A program made the translations under genes and the position numbers. From Phycisphaerae bacterium (GTDB lineage: Bacteria > Planctomycetota > Phycisphaerae > Sedimentisphaerales > SM23-30), in assembly GCA_016342495.1 (NCBI GenBank), contig JAEIOG010000028.1, forward strand, positions 1 to 53,332: a stretch of 53,332 bases of DNA. Reading direction: 5' to 3'. The notes below the pieces were generated by a model, which was not told the origin of the DNA, searched no databases, and worked only from the letters and a program-made list of their open reading frames with translations. Each line of letters begins with the position of its first letter. Positions within the stretch are counted from its first letter, which is position 1. Shown one piece after another: positions 26,289 to 34,651 of this stretch.

Positions 26289-27506
26289 TTAGTATATTGT
26301 ATTACCAGCACTTGCTCCCGATGGGATACCAGCGTCTGCTGCCATATCATATGTCATACTTGCACCGACCCGGAAAAACCTGCCTAGATTGCTGAAGAAT
26401 TTCTTCGTCGGGTTAGCCGGAATTAATATTGTATCGTTTTGAGCCAGAAGTATATTTTCTGTTTCACCGTCACGAATATCATCCAGATCAACAATTATTT
26501 CCTTTTCACTTCCGTCCGATAAACGGCGAATTAACTTACATTCGCTGTCTTCAGCTATTGAGGTTACTCCTCCTGCACAGCTTAATGCCTGAAGTATTGA
26601 TAGCGGACGACGGAACGGTGTCGAGCCTGGGCGTTTTACTTCCCCCATCAGGTAAACATAACCTTCTGTCTCTGCTTTGACCTTTATCACATCTCCCGGG
26701 TATATCACAGGATTTTCCTGACGCCCATTTTCAGCAAATAATAAACTCATAGGAACCAGTTCTCTTTGGGTGCCGGTTTGGGCAATGATCTGTTTTTCAA
26801 GATTGCTGCGAGGCGACCCTTGATTGTCAACAGTTTTGTAAGCACCGCGAAGAATCTCAATTTCAGGTGCCGCACTGCCTTGGATGCCACCGGCCATTGT
26901 TATCGCATCCATTAAAGTTGTGGCATTGCTCTTCAGTATTACTTCCCCTGGTTTGCGAACCTGACCTATTATCATTGCCACTTTGCTATTGTAAATAGCA
27001 ACGCTGACATCAACTTTTGGGTCTTTGATATAGCGGCTTGACAATATCTGCACCAGGTTTTCTTTGATTTGTTCAGTTGTCTGGCCCTCTACCTTCACAT
27101 CTTCAAGTAACGGTAGATATATATTGCCATTATTATCTACCTGGCTGCGAAGGTTTTCTTCTTTATTTATATCCAGCAATTGATAGATTTTTACTGCCAA
27201 CGTGTCTCCTGGGCCTACCTTGTAGCCCTTCTCCGACATGTCTACTTCGCTCAGTGAGGTTTGTGCTATTGGCTTTGACCCTGCTTTTGCCTGACTTGGC
27301 GCGTTTGAACCACTACCGATATAGCTTGAATTGCTGTATTGGTTTGTGGTTTGCACTGATGTCGCTATCGGATAAGCTCGGTCTCGATCTTGATAGCTTG
27401 TGCTTGCTTGCGTTTCGTTGGCTATCATATATGGGCGAGTTCCCTTGTTAGAGTTGCAACCCGCCATAACCAGCAATAACAAAATTAGCAATTGTGTTCG
27501 AAACAT
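26289..27506 (-). CDS. Polysaccharide export outer-membrane lipoprotein (Wza-like)
   Basis: 405 residues from the ATG at 27506 (AGAGAAAAC upstream). Lipoprotein signal MFRTQLLILLLLVMAGC with Cys17. A Poly_export domain (YKVGPGDTLAVKIYQL ... DNNGNIYLPLLEDVKVEG) is followed by two SLBB-type segments (GQVRKPGEVIL; GEVKRPGSTPFRRPLSILQAL). It forms the periplasm-to-outer-membrane channel for exopolysaccharide. It is the first gene of a minus-strand operon with the Wzc-like and WecA-like genes (gaps of 78 and 71 bases). No glycosyltransferases or polymerase are in this cluster. Confidence 0.93.
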   Translation of the reverse strand: MFRTQLLILLLLVMAGCNSNKGTRPYMIANETQASTSYQDRDRAYPIATSVQTTNQYSNSSYIGSGSNAPSQAKAGSKPIAQTSLSEVDMSEKGYKVGPGDTLAVKIYQLLDINKEENLRSQVDNNGNIYLPLLEDVKVEGQTTEQIKENLVQILSSRYIKDPKVDVSVAIYNSKVAMIIGQVRKPGEVILKSNATTLMDAITMAGGIQGSAAPEIEILRGAYKTVDNQGSPRSNLEKQIIAQTGTQRELVPMSLLFAENGRQENPVIYPGDVIKVKAETEGYVYLMGEVKRPGSTPFRRPLSILQALSCAGGVTSIAEDSECKLIRRLSDGSEKEIIVDLDDIRDGETENILLAQNDTILIPANPTKKFFSNLGRFFRVGASMTYDMAADAGIPSGASAGNTIY

Positions 27507-28458
27507 TGTTTTCTCTTTTCTTAGCGTCTGTTGCGTATTCATATTTTTCTACGCCCTCTATATTAAATTAACGCCAACTTTACACGTTGCCTATATTACC
27601 CACATTAACTTCCTTACTTCTCCAACTTTCATATCGTCACCGAAGATTACCATCGTGAGGAAAATTCCGGTTAGAACGGTTGTTCTTAAAAAAACAAATG
27701 TAATTTTTTGTCGGATTAAGCATTAATTAATGAATGATTTGAAATTTTCTATTGAAATGATATTATTGATGAAATTACCTGAGGCAACTTTGAAAACCTT
27801 ATTTAAGCATCTATAAAGGACTATTTAGCAAATTTTTCCGATTGTATCGATTCTGTCATTTGGGTAACACGGCTACAGAATCACTATTTTGGCTATGACT
27901 TTTGTTGATTTTTATTTGTCATAACAGGGTTTTTAAAAACGCTAAAAAAACTCCCAAAATCTAACGCAACGCCCGATAAACATATCATTTATTCTTATCA
28001 AAAAAGTGGATCAAGCTTAGAATGCATCATTTTGCATAGAGATATGTTATTAGATGTTAAATTCCTTGTATCATAATATTGCCAAAAATACAGTCTGAGC
28101 TGCAGGGGAACCAGCACTTACGCACAAAAGCTCCAATTGCATTGCCGCTAAAGCGGGAATCCGGTTTTTGGCCCATAATCGCTGTTTTGCGATTTATGGA
28201 TCCCCTATCGTTTTTTATTAGGCAAATCAAGATAGAGTTAGTTAAATATGCCTGAAACGTCAAATTTTTTAATTATGATACAATTATTTGACTGGAGTTC
28301 TCATTAAATGAGAAAATTTGGATATTCATTGTGAAATTTGCTCAACGATCCATTTTGACTTTATTGTTTCATGGCCCGGCAAGTTATAGGACTAAAAAGC
28401 CTGTTGTGCAAAAGGATTTGTAGCTATATGAATAGATTAGAATTGGTTTATTGCTGAA
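27507..28458. other. Long intergenic region with one R2 repeat
   Basis: About 950 bases of AT-rich DNA. It contains the upstream region of the polysaccharide operon, repeat R2 copy B (28133-28216), and a small dyad TTCTCATTAAATGAGAA near 28300. Open frames inside it are short and lack ribosome sites. No known riboswitch could be recognised by eye. Confidence 0.5.
28133..28216 (+). repeat. Dispersed intergenic repeat R2, copy B
   Basis: It aligns with the minus strand of 17096-17175 from CCAATTG through GCGATTTATGGATCCCC, differing at a few positions (for example CATTGCCGC for CATTCCCGC). The hairpin arm in this copy is degenerate. Confidence 0.85.
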
Positions 28459-28674
28459 TTAGTCACGCCAGGCAGCTTTGCGAACTACTGCTGGGGGAAG
28501 GATGAAGCTGTCGACATTTGCCCGAATCTGGCCAATGAGTCGAGTCTCTGCCGGGAACCATTTAATATTGTGATTACAAAAATCTGTAGGCCAAATATTT
28601 GACATATTCTTTTTGTTGGAATTTGCCTTGTGGCTGTTATGGTTCTTTAGATGTATTTTTTGATTTACAGTCAT
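28459..28674 (-). CDS. Small basic protein of unknown function behind an occluded ribosome site
   Basis: 71 residues from the ATG at 28674; an in-frame TTG at 28704 lies inside the leader hairpin and is rejected. A perfect AAGAGGAG Shine-Dalgarno sits seven bases before the ATG, which supports a real gene. The protein is basic and Asn/Lys/His-rich at the N-terminus (MTVNQKIHLKNHNSHKANSN) and ends VVRKAAWRD. It has one Cys, no membrane segment, and no recognised family. The gene is downstream of cysK on the same strand (145 bases). Its translation is probably controlled by the hairpin at 28679-28729. Confidence 0.55.
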   Translation of the reverse strand: MTVNQKIHLKNHNSHKANSNKKNMSNIWPTDFCNHNIKWFPAETRLIGQIRANVDSFILPPAVVRKAAWRD

Positions 28675-28678
28675 AGCA

Positions 28679-28729
28679 TTGCTCCTCTTATTTTCCTCTG
28701 ACAAACATATCGTCTTATAAGAGGAGCAA
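28679..28729 (-). promoter_or_regulatory. RNA hairpin that sequesters the Shine-Dalgarno of the 71-aa gene
   Basis: Perfect 12-base inverted repeat. On the minus strand the upstream arm is TTGCTCCTCTTA (28718-28729) and the downstream arm is TAAGAGGAGCAA (28679-28690), with 27 bases between. The downstream arm contains the whole AGGAG ribosome site. The stem would block ribosome entry and must be opened by heat, an RNA, a protein or a ligand. Confidence 0.65.
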
Positions 28730-28819
28730 CTTTGGTGACAAAATACAAACTTGTTAAATTTCTTTATATTTATATATCAATATCAAAAAAGTGACCAGAC
28801 TGTTTGTTATGACTGGATG

Positions 28820-29776
28820 CTAAAATAAACCCTTAAATAAATCTGTGGATAAATATCGTTCACAACTGTCCGGTAAAATCGCAACAATCATTTTACCCTT
28901 GAATTCTTCTCTTTGTGCCAGACGGTCAGCTACAGCGATAGCTGCCCCACTGGATATCCCAGCCATAATACCTTCTTCGGTAGCCAGTTTGCGGGCATAT
29001 TCAAACGCTACTTCATCCTGAACGCTTTCTACCATGTCCACCAGGGATAAATCCAGATTATCAGGGATAAATCCCGCTCCAATACCTTGGATTTTATGCG
29101 AATTCGGCATGATTTTTTCCCCAGCGAGATGTTGACTGATAACTGGGCTGTTAGCAGGCTCTACTGCGACCGAGACGATTTTTTTATTCATTGTCGTTTT
29201 TATATACCTGCTTATGCCAGTGATGGTCCCACCTGTTCCGACGCCACTGACCAGTACATCAATTTGGCCTTCGGTATCATTCCATATCTCCGGTCCGGTC
29301 GTTTTTTCATGAATTTGTGGATTTGCCGGGTTGCAAAATTGATTAGGCATAAAATAACGATCTGGATATGTGTGGGCTAATTCATTAGCTTTTTCGATGG
29401 ATCCGCTCATGCCTTTGGCTCCATCGGTCAATATAACCTTGGCACCTAGTGCCATCAGGACCTTGCGTCTCTCAATACTCATGGTTTCAGGCATGGTTAA
29501 GTTCACGGTATAGCCACGGGCGGCACCAGTAAAAGCTAAGGCGATACCGGTATTGCCGGATGTTGGCTCCACAATTTCAATTCCAGGTTTCAGTAGCCCT
29601 TGTTCTTCTGCTTGCCAGATCATGTTGGCGCCAACTCGACATTTAACCGAAAAAGCCGGATTTCTACCTTCGACCTTGGCTAAAATGGTTGCGTCTCTGT
29701 CTTTTCCAATTCGATTCAATTGTACCAATGGGGTATTGCCAATTGTATAACTATAATCTTTATGGTATTTACTCAT
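28820..29776 (-). CDS. cysK: Cysteine synthase A (O-acetylserine sulfhydrylase)
   Basis: 318 residues from the ATG at 29776 (GAAAGGA seven bases upstream), usual length. Fold-type II PLP enzyme with [12 protein letters not shown], the PLP lysine in [12 protein letters not shown] (family: NP..SVKDR), the [10 protein letters not shown] loop and the GTGGTITG phosphate site. It makes cysteine from O-acetylserine and sulfide in the cytoplasm. No serine acetyltransferase (cysE) gene is adjacent. Confidence 0.94.
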   Translation of the reverse strand: MSKYHKDYSYTIGNTPLVQLNRIGKDRDATILAKVEGRNPAFSVKCRVGANMIWQAEEQGLLKPGIEIVEPTSGNTGIALAFTGAARGYTVNLTMPETMSIERRKVLMALGAKVILTDGAKGMSGSIEKANELAHTYPDRYFMPNQFCNPANPQIHEKTTGPEIWNDTEGQIDVLVSGVGTGGTITGISRYIKTTMNKKIVSVAVEPANSPVISQHLAGEKIMPNSHKIQGIGAGFIPDNLDLSLVDMVESVQDEVAFEYARKLATEEGIMAGISSGAAIAVADRLAQREEFKGKMIVAILPDSCERYLSTDLFKGLF

Positions 29777-29868
29777 ATTTAATCCTTTCGATATCTTCAT
29801 ATTGCTTAAATCTTACATATAATCATAGTCATCTCGCCGAAATTATGCAAATATCATTTAAAATGTAC

Positions 29869-29907
29869 AAAAAAAGGCCGTATGCGTGGTTAGCATACAG
29901 CCTTTTT
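29869..29907 (-). terminator. Rho-independent terminator of the histone-like gene
   Basis: AAAAAGGCCGTATGC and GCATACAGCCTTTTT form a 15-position stem with one mismatch. Read leftward it is followed by seven T. It lies between the histone-like gene and cysK. Confidence 0.9.
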
Positions 29908-29938
29908 GGCTTTAGCTTAGCATTAATATGCTGGTTGC

Positions 29939-30226
29939 TTATAGATCCTGTGGACGCAGTGTGCTGCGTTTGTTGGCGCCACAACGTGCCAAAGCTTCAT
30001 CAAGAGCTTTGTAGACAGTTTCGTTGATTGTGCCAATTGCATCCGCTGAGCACATGAAGCCTTTGCTTCTGATATATGCTTTAACTTTGCTGGTAACAAC
30101 CAAAGCTTCTTTAGCTGGAGCAGCTTTTTTAGCAGGTGCTTTTTTAGCTGGAGCTTTCTTTGCAGGTGCTTTTTTAGCAGGAGCCTTTTTTGCGGGTGCT
30201 TTTTTAGCAGGTGCTTTTTTAGCCAT
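29939..30226 (-). CDS. Histone H1-like (KKAPA)n tail fused to a histone-fold-like domain
   Basis: 95 residues; GGAGGATTT precedes the ATG. Residues 3-36 are seven tandem AKKAP units, the Lys-Ala-Pro tail seen in eukaryotic H1 and bacterial H1-like proteins, and bind DNA non-specifically. Residues 42-95 (VTSKVKAYIRSKG...ADAIGTINETVYKALDEALARCGANKRSTLRPQDL) form two to three helices with the end KRSTLRPQDL, which resembles the RKTI.PEDI loop and helix of histone-fold proteins. It should be a small, abundant nucleoid protein. It is a single gene with its own terminator. The tail is certain; the histone-fold reading is inference. Confidence 0.8.
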   Translation of the reverse strand: MAKKAPAKKAPAKKAPAKKAPAKKAPAKKAPAKKAAPAKEALVVTSKVKAYIRSKGFMCSADAIGTINETVYKALDEALARCGANKRSTLRPQDL

Positions 30227-30796
30227 GGATTAAATCCTCCGTGAAAATGTTTTCAAAAATAATTTATTTACTCTTTTAGTAACACATGAAACACTCATGC
30301 GCCAATATCATATCTATCCATCGGCAAAAGTCTCTTAAATTATCGACAAAAAATTGATATTTTTGCTTAAAATACCCTTTTTGATGCATTTTTTTGCATT
30401 TGAGCACTTTTTTCTGACTGATTCTAGCCTGATTTGCCTGCAACAGCCTGTTTGAGCTAAATATTTGCACAAGAACAATCCCTGCTTTAAAATGAAATTC
30501 AATGACCTAAAATGGTAAAATAGCTTCATCACCACTCTGGATAGCACAGAGTTGATTTGTCGAAAATTTAGAGTTGCACTTCAAAAACCGATGGCTATAT
30601 AATCATATTTTGCTGTAAGAATGAATCAAGAAAAACCACATTTAACGCACAGTGACCGACGATGCCTCTTTGGTCTAATAGATTTATAACCACAAACGCT
30701 AGCGCGTGGACATAGGGTGGCAATGCTCCGGCAGTAACTGCAATATTGCCACCCGTTACACCCATCCATTCGGCCTGCAGGGCCAGCATAACATAG
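30227..30796. other. Intergenic region upstream of the histone-like gene
   Basis: AT-rich DNA with no supported coding frame. The leftward promoter of the histone-like gene must lie at its left end, but I could not pick a clear -35/-10 pair. Confidence 0.4.
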
Positions 30797-30963
30797 CCCA
30801 GGGCAACGCCCTGGGTTAAAAACCCCAGCGACTCTTTTCAGGCCTGTAAGGCCGACATAATTTCATGGGATTGATTATATTGCCCTTACAGGGCTTAAAA
30901 AGGATTTTGACGTTTTATCCCCAGGGCGATGCCCTGGGCTAAAATATATCGCCCCTTCGGGGC
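30797..30963. repeat. Cluster of five short palindromes (REP-like)
   Basis: Five hairpins within 167 bases: CCCAGGGCAACGCCCTGGG (30797-30815), GGCCTGTAAGGCC (30841-30853), GCCCTTACAGGGC (30882-30894), CCCAGGGCGATGCCCTGGG (30920-30938) and GCCCCTTCGGGGC (30951-30963). The first and fourth are copies of one palindrome that differ only in the loop. Non-coding; the layout is that of REP/BIME-type mobile palindromes. Confidence 0.85.
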
Positions 30964-30976
30964 TTCTACCCATCTC

Positions 30977-31070
30977 CAACAAACATCGCCCAACGGTAGC
31001 AACTCACTAAACTCTCATCTCACACGTCAAATACGCCAACAAATAGCGGCCAGCGGTAGTGACTCGCTAA
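30977..31070 (+). repeat. Pair of 34-base imperfect direct repeats
   Basis: 30977-31010 and 31037-31070 match at 27 of 34 positions (CAACAAA...CGGTAG...ACTC.CTAA) and start 60 bases apart. Only two units are present. A short R2-like palindrome (TCATTCGCGGGAATGA) follows at 31142. Confidence 0.65.
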
Positions 31071-31203
31071 CCTTGTTTTTTGTTCAGAAAATCAAGGAGG
31101 AAAACCGTTGATGATGATAATATTCCAATTGCGAAACAGTCTCATTCGCGGGAATGACATAATTAAATTTCATGGTTTAGTCTTAAATATCTTGTGCAAA
31201 AGC

Positions 31204-31231
31204 TTGCAAATAGCGACAAATATACTATAGT
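31204..31231 (+). promoter_or_regulatory. Promoter that would make ispF leaderless
   Basis: TTGCAA (31204-31209), 16 bases, TATAGT (31226-31231). The ATG at 31238 lies six bases after the -10, where transcription would start. No Shine-Dalgarno is present. Confidence 0.5.
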
Positions 31232-31237
31232 TAAAAC

Positions 31238-31744
31238 ATGAAAAATCAAAAAATCAAACCAGTTATCCGTACCGGCTTGGGATATGATCTGCATCAACTG
31301 GTCGAGAACCGCAAACTCATTCTTGGCGGTATTGAGGTCCCATACCATCTAGGGCTTAAAGGTCATAGCGATGCCGATGTTGTAATCCATGCGCTAATCG
31401 ACGCTCTTTTAGGTGCTGCCGGGTTTGATGATATTGGTACCCATTTTCCGGATAATGACCCGAACTTCAAAGATATTGACAGCATGATATTGCTTAACAA
31501 AACCATGTTGTTAATCAGTGAAAAAGGCTTTGCCCCAACCAATGCTGATATCACTATTATAGCTGAACAACCTAAGCTTAAAGATTATAAACCATTGATA
31601 AAGCATAACTTAGCGGAAGCTTTGTCGCTACCGCCAGAGGCTGTTGCCGTCAAAGCTAAAACCAATGAAACCATGGATTCGGTGGGCCAATCTAAAGCTA
31701 TCGTCGCATTGGCTGCGGTAGGTCTGGCCTGTACGGATGAATGA
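31238..31744 (+). CDS. ispF: 2-C-methyl-D-erythritol 2,4-cyclodiphosphate synthase
   Basis: 168 residues, usual length. The Zn ligands are in GYDLHQL (D17, H19) and in the conserved GHSDADVVIHALIDALLGA. FPD.D..FK.IDS, the substrate loop, and the C-terminal KAKTNETMDSVG motif are present. It catalyses the fifth step of the non-mevalonate isoprenoid pathway in the cytoplasm. Neither ispD nor any other pathway gene is nearby. The mRNA may be leaderless. Confidence 0.96.
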   Translation: MKNQKIKPVIRTGLGYDLHQLVENRKLILGGIEVPYHLGLKGHSDADVVIHALIDALLGAAGFDDIGTHFPDNDPNFKDIDSMILLNKTMLLISEKGFAPTNADITIIAEQPKLKDYKPLIKHNLAEALSLPPEAVAVKAKTNETMDSVGQSKAIVALAAVGLACTDE

Positions 31745-31889
31745 ATCGGCGTTTTTCAGCTGAAATTTTGAAAATCAGGCCAAATCTCTTCTGGCACTCG
31801 CCATATTTTGATACCCAAAATAGCCATACCTATATATAATAAAGTATACGTTTGGTCTTTAAGCTGAGCATTATTAATATAAGTTATTG

Positions 31890-31930
31890 TCGATAAAGAG
31901 TTTATCGAATATATCTGCTTCCCAGGCAGA
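31890..31930 (+). promoter_or_regulatory. Two adjacent hairpins in the cysS leader
   Basis: TCGATAAA-GAG-TTTATCGA (31890-31908, perfect 8 bp) and TCTGC...GCAGA (31914-31930), the latter followed by CTGAGTTTTTG and then the cysS ribosome site. The order hairpin, weaker hairpin with T run, start codon resembles an attenuator. No T-box features (AGGGTGG.ACCGCG) are present. Confidence 0.35.
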
Positions 31931-31953
31931 CTGAGTTTTTGAAAGGAAAACCG

Positions 31954-33465
31954 ATGGCACTACGCCTATATAATACATTGAGCAAGCAAAAGGAACTTTT
32001 TGAACCTGTAAACCCCGGTAAGGTAGGGATTTATGTGTGCGGACCTACTGTTTATAAGGACAGTCACATTGGTCATGCTGTAGGTCCGGTCATTTTCGAT
32101 GCACTCAAAAAATTCCTGCAATATAAAGGTTATGATGTTACTTTGGTTATTAATATCACGGATGTTGATGACAAACTTATTATCGAAGCGGGCAATCGTG
32201 GCATTTCTGTCAAAGAATTAGCTGCGGAAGTCTCGGCGGGCTATTTCGACGCGATGGATCTTTTGGGTGTCGACAGTATCGACCATTATCCTCGCGCTAC
32301 CGACCACATTACTGAAATTATCAATATGATTCAGCAGTTGGCTGAAAATGAAGCCGCTTATGCTGTTGATGGCGATGTCTATTGCGATATTTCAAAGGTC
32401 AAAGATTATGGCAAGCTGTCACATCGAAAAAGTGAAGATCAACTCGAAGGTTCTCGTCAACTCTCTGGCAATGAAAAAAGAAATCCCGCAGACTTTGCAT
32501 TATGGAAAAAAGCTCAACCAGATGAAATTGGCTGGGATTCTCCCTGGGGCTATGGCCGACCCGGTTGGCATATTGAATGTTCAGCTATGAGCATGAAATT
32601 TCTGGGCGAAACTTTTGATATTCATGGCGGTGGTTTAGATCTTATTTTTCCTCACCATGAAAATGAAATAGCTCAATCCGAAACTGCCACCTGCAAACCA
32701 TTTGCCAAATACTGGATGCACAATGGTCTGACCCGGTTGAAAACCAAGGCCGCTTCTGGTGAATGGAAAGCGGAAAAGATGTCCAAATCGCTGGGCAATA
32801 TCAAAACATTGAAATCGTTGCTTGCCGAAGTGTCGCCTGCGGTAATTCGTTTTTTCCTTTTGAGTACGCATTATCGTCGTCCTATTGATTTTTCTGAAGA
32901 ATCCATTATTGCCACCCAAAAGGGTATGATGAATATTTATCGCACGCTCGAACGCCTGACGCGTATTAGTAAAGATGATGTTTACAGCGATTTATTTCAG
33001 GCTCGCTGTTTTGAACAGGCAATGGATACTGACACCGACACTGACAAGCAATTGTTTGAATATATTACCGCCGGCCAGTTAAGGTTTCTTGAAGCCTTAG
33101 ACGACGATTTTAATACCGCCGGTGCTATTTCAGTTTTGTATGATCTAAGCAGCACAATAAATAAATTTATTGATGACCATCAACTAGAAAGTGCTGCCAG
33201 TGACAATGCCAAAGTTTTGATGCTTGAATCTGGTCGAATGATTAGCACTTTGGGTAAAATCCTTGGCTTGTTTACCGGCCCATTAGAAAGTAATGAAAAT
33301 TCTGATCAATTGAGTGCTCAATTGATGGATATTATGATTGAATTACGTGCTAATGCTCGTAAAGAAAAGAATTTCGCATTAGCTGACATGATTCGTGACC
33401 GCCTTAAAGCAATTGACATCGTTATTGAAGATCGCCCCGGAAGCACGACCTGGACTAAAGGATAA
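31954..33465 (+). CDS. cysS: Cysteinyl-tRNA synthetase
   Basis: 503 residues from the ATG at 31954 (AAAGGA six bases upstream; a TTG at 31939 is rejected). Class I synthetase with HIGH (HIGHAVGP), KMSKS (EKMSKSLGN), and the zinc ligands in VCGPTVY, WHIECSAMS and HHENE. It charges tRNA-Cys with cysteine in the cytoplasm. It is the first gene of a cysS-ruvC-ruvA run; ruvC starts nine bases after its stop. Confidence 0.97.
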   Translation: MALRLYNTLSKQKELFEPVNPGKVGIYVCGPTVYKDSHIGHAVGPVIFDALKKFLQYKGYDVTLVINITDVDDKLIIEAGNRGISVKELAAEVSAGYFDAMDLLGVDSIDHYPRATDHITEIINMIQQLAENEAAYAVDGDVYCDISKVKDYGKLSHRKSEDQLEGSRQLSGNEKRNPADFALWKKAQPDEIGWDSPWGYGRPGWHIECSAMSMKFLGETFDIHGGGLDLIFPHHENEIAQSETATCKPFAKYWMHNGLTRLKTKAASGEWKAEKMSKSLGNIKTLKSLLAEVSPAVIRFFLLSTHYRRPIDFSEESIIATQKGMMNIYRTLERLTRISKDDVYSDLFQARCFEQAMDTDTDTDKQLFEYITAGQLRFLEALDDDFNTAGAISVLYDLSSTINKFIDDHQLESAASDNAKVLMLESGRMISTLGKILGLFTGPLESNENSDQLSAQLMDIMIELRANARKEKNFALADMIRDRLKAIDIVIEDRPGSTTWTKG

Positions 33466-33474
33466 AATGTATAA

Positions 33475-33969
33475 ATGATCGTAGTAGCAATAGATCCAGG
33501 TTTACGAACATCAGGCTATGCCGTTGTCAGCTCCATTGCCTCCACCATCAAAGTAATTGATGCCGGCACCATCAAAGCTGACCCGAAAGCGGAGATGGCT
33601 TATCGTATCCAGCAAATTTATAATGACATTGCCCATTTGTTATCTTTGTATGATGCAGATGTTCTGGCTATTGAACAGTTGTATTCACATTATAAATTCC
33701 CGAAGACTTCGATTTTGATGGGCCATGCCCGGGCGATGTTTTTGTTGGCTGCTGCACAGAAAAATATTCCGGTTGTCGATTATGCCGCTACCAAAATTAA
33801 AAAATCTCTCACCGGCAATGGCCGTGCCAGTAAGTCGCAAATGCAGCATGCCATCGCCAGTCAACTGGGTTTGATTAAAATTCCCGAACCCGCCGATGTC
33901 GCCGACGCTTTAGCAATAGCACTGTGCTGTATAAACTATCGCAAAGATGAAATGCCAGAATCTGTTTGA
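33475..33969 (+). CDS. ruvC: Holliday junction resolvase RuvC
   Basis: 164 residues with catalytic D7 (VAIDPGLRTSGYA), Glu in LAIEQLY, and the C-terminal ADVADALAIAL Asp pair. GHARAMFLLAA and GNGRASKSQMQ are typical. It cuts four-way junctions at the end of recombination. It works with RuvA and RuvB; ruvA is 23 bases downstream, but ruvB is 4 kb away. Confidence 0.96.
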   Translation: MIVVAIDPGLRTSGYAVVSSIASTIKVIDAGTIKADPKAEMAYRIQQIYNDIAHLLSLYDADVLAIEQLYSHYKFPKTSILMGHARAMFLLAAAQKNIPVVDYAATKIKKSLTGNGRASKSQMQHAIASQLGLIKIPEPADVADALAIALCCINYRKDEMPESV

Positions 33970-33992
33970 AATGAAAATTGTAAAGTGAAATT

Positions 33993-34619
33993 ATGATAGC
34001 AAAAATAACCGGAAAACTTGAGTCACTCGATACCAAAGCCAACACCATCTATTTGTCTGTTGGTGATATCTGCTATGAAATTCTTGTTCCTGCCTATGCG
34101 GTCACTGACCTGTCAGCCCGGCTTGATAGCAGAATAACTTTATCGACACTACAATATTTTGAAGGTAATATGCAGGGATCTAATATGGTGCCTATTCTTT
34201 TAGGGTTTCCGCATAATAATGATAAAGCTTTTTTCCAGCGTTTTATTTCCGTTAAAGGTATTGGCATCCGCAAAGCTCTTCGCGCGTTGGCTAAACCGCT
34301 TGCCGACATCGCTTACGCAATTGAGCAGGGCGATACCAAGTGGTTAATTCTACTTCCTGAAGTTGGCAAACGCACCGCCGAACAAATAGTCGCTGAACTT
34401 AAAGGCAAAATGGCAGATTACGCAACCGCGTCAACCAGTCCGGTCGCAGGTAAAGCCCATAAACCTCATACTCCAATAGAAACCGAAGCTTTGGACATAC
34501 TTATTCAATTGGGCGAAAAACCCGAAGTAGCCGAAGCCCTTATCGAGCGGGTGATGACATTATATCCAGAAATCAAAACCACTGATACCCTTGTGCAGGC
34601 GGTTTATAAACATAAATAG
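33993..34619 (+). CDS. ruvA: Holliday junction DNA helicase subunit RuvA
   Basis: 208 residues: an N-terminal OB domain (MIAKITGKLESLD...GDICYEILVP), a tandem helix-hairpin-helix domain (FISVKGIGIRKALRAL, LPEVGKRTAEQIVAELKGK), a linker, and a C-terminal domain that contacts RuvB (ALDILIQLGEKPEVAEALIERV). It binds junctions and loads the RuvB motor. It is normal length and shares a transcription unit with ruvC. Confidence 0.96.
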   Translation: MIAKITGKLESLDTKANTIYLSVGDICYEILVPAYAVTDLSARLDSRITLSTLQYFEGNMQGSNMVPILLGFPHNNDKAFFQRFISVKGIGIRKALRALAKPLADIAYAIEQGDTKWLILLPEVGKRTAEQIVAELKGKMADYATASTSPVAGKAHKPHTPIETEALDILIQLGEKPEVAEALIERVMTLYPEIKTTDTLVQAVYKHK

Positions 34620-34651
34620 AATTAAGGCTAATTAACTGGAAATTATTAATA

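Noticed and set aside
30024-30233. Plus-strand open frame rich in Ala/Phe/Leu opposite the histone-like gene
   Set aside because: It is the antisense reading of the AKKAP repeat tract.
30977-31070. CRISPR-like pair of 34-base repeats with a 26-base spacer
   Set aside because: Only two imperfect units (27/34 identical), no third repeat and no cas gene nearby.
31745-31953. T-box riboswitch upstream of cysS
   Set aside because: The conserved T-box bulge and specifier-loop sequence are not seen, only two short hairpins.
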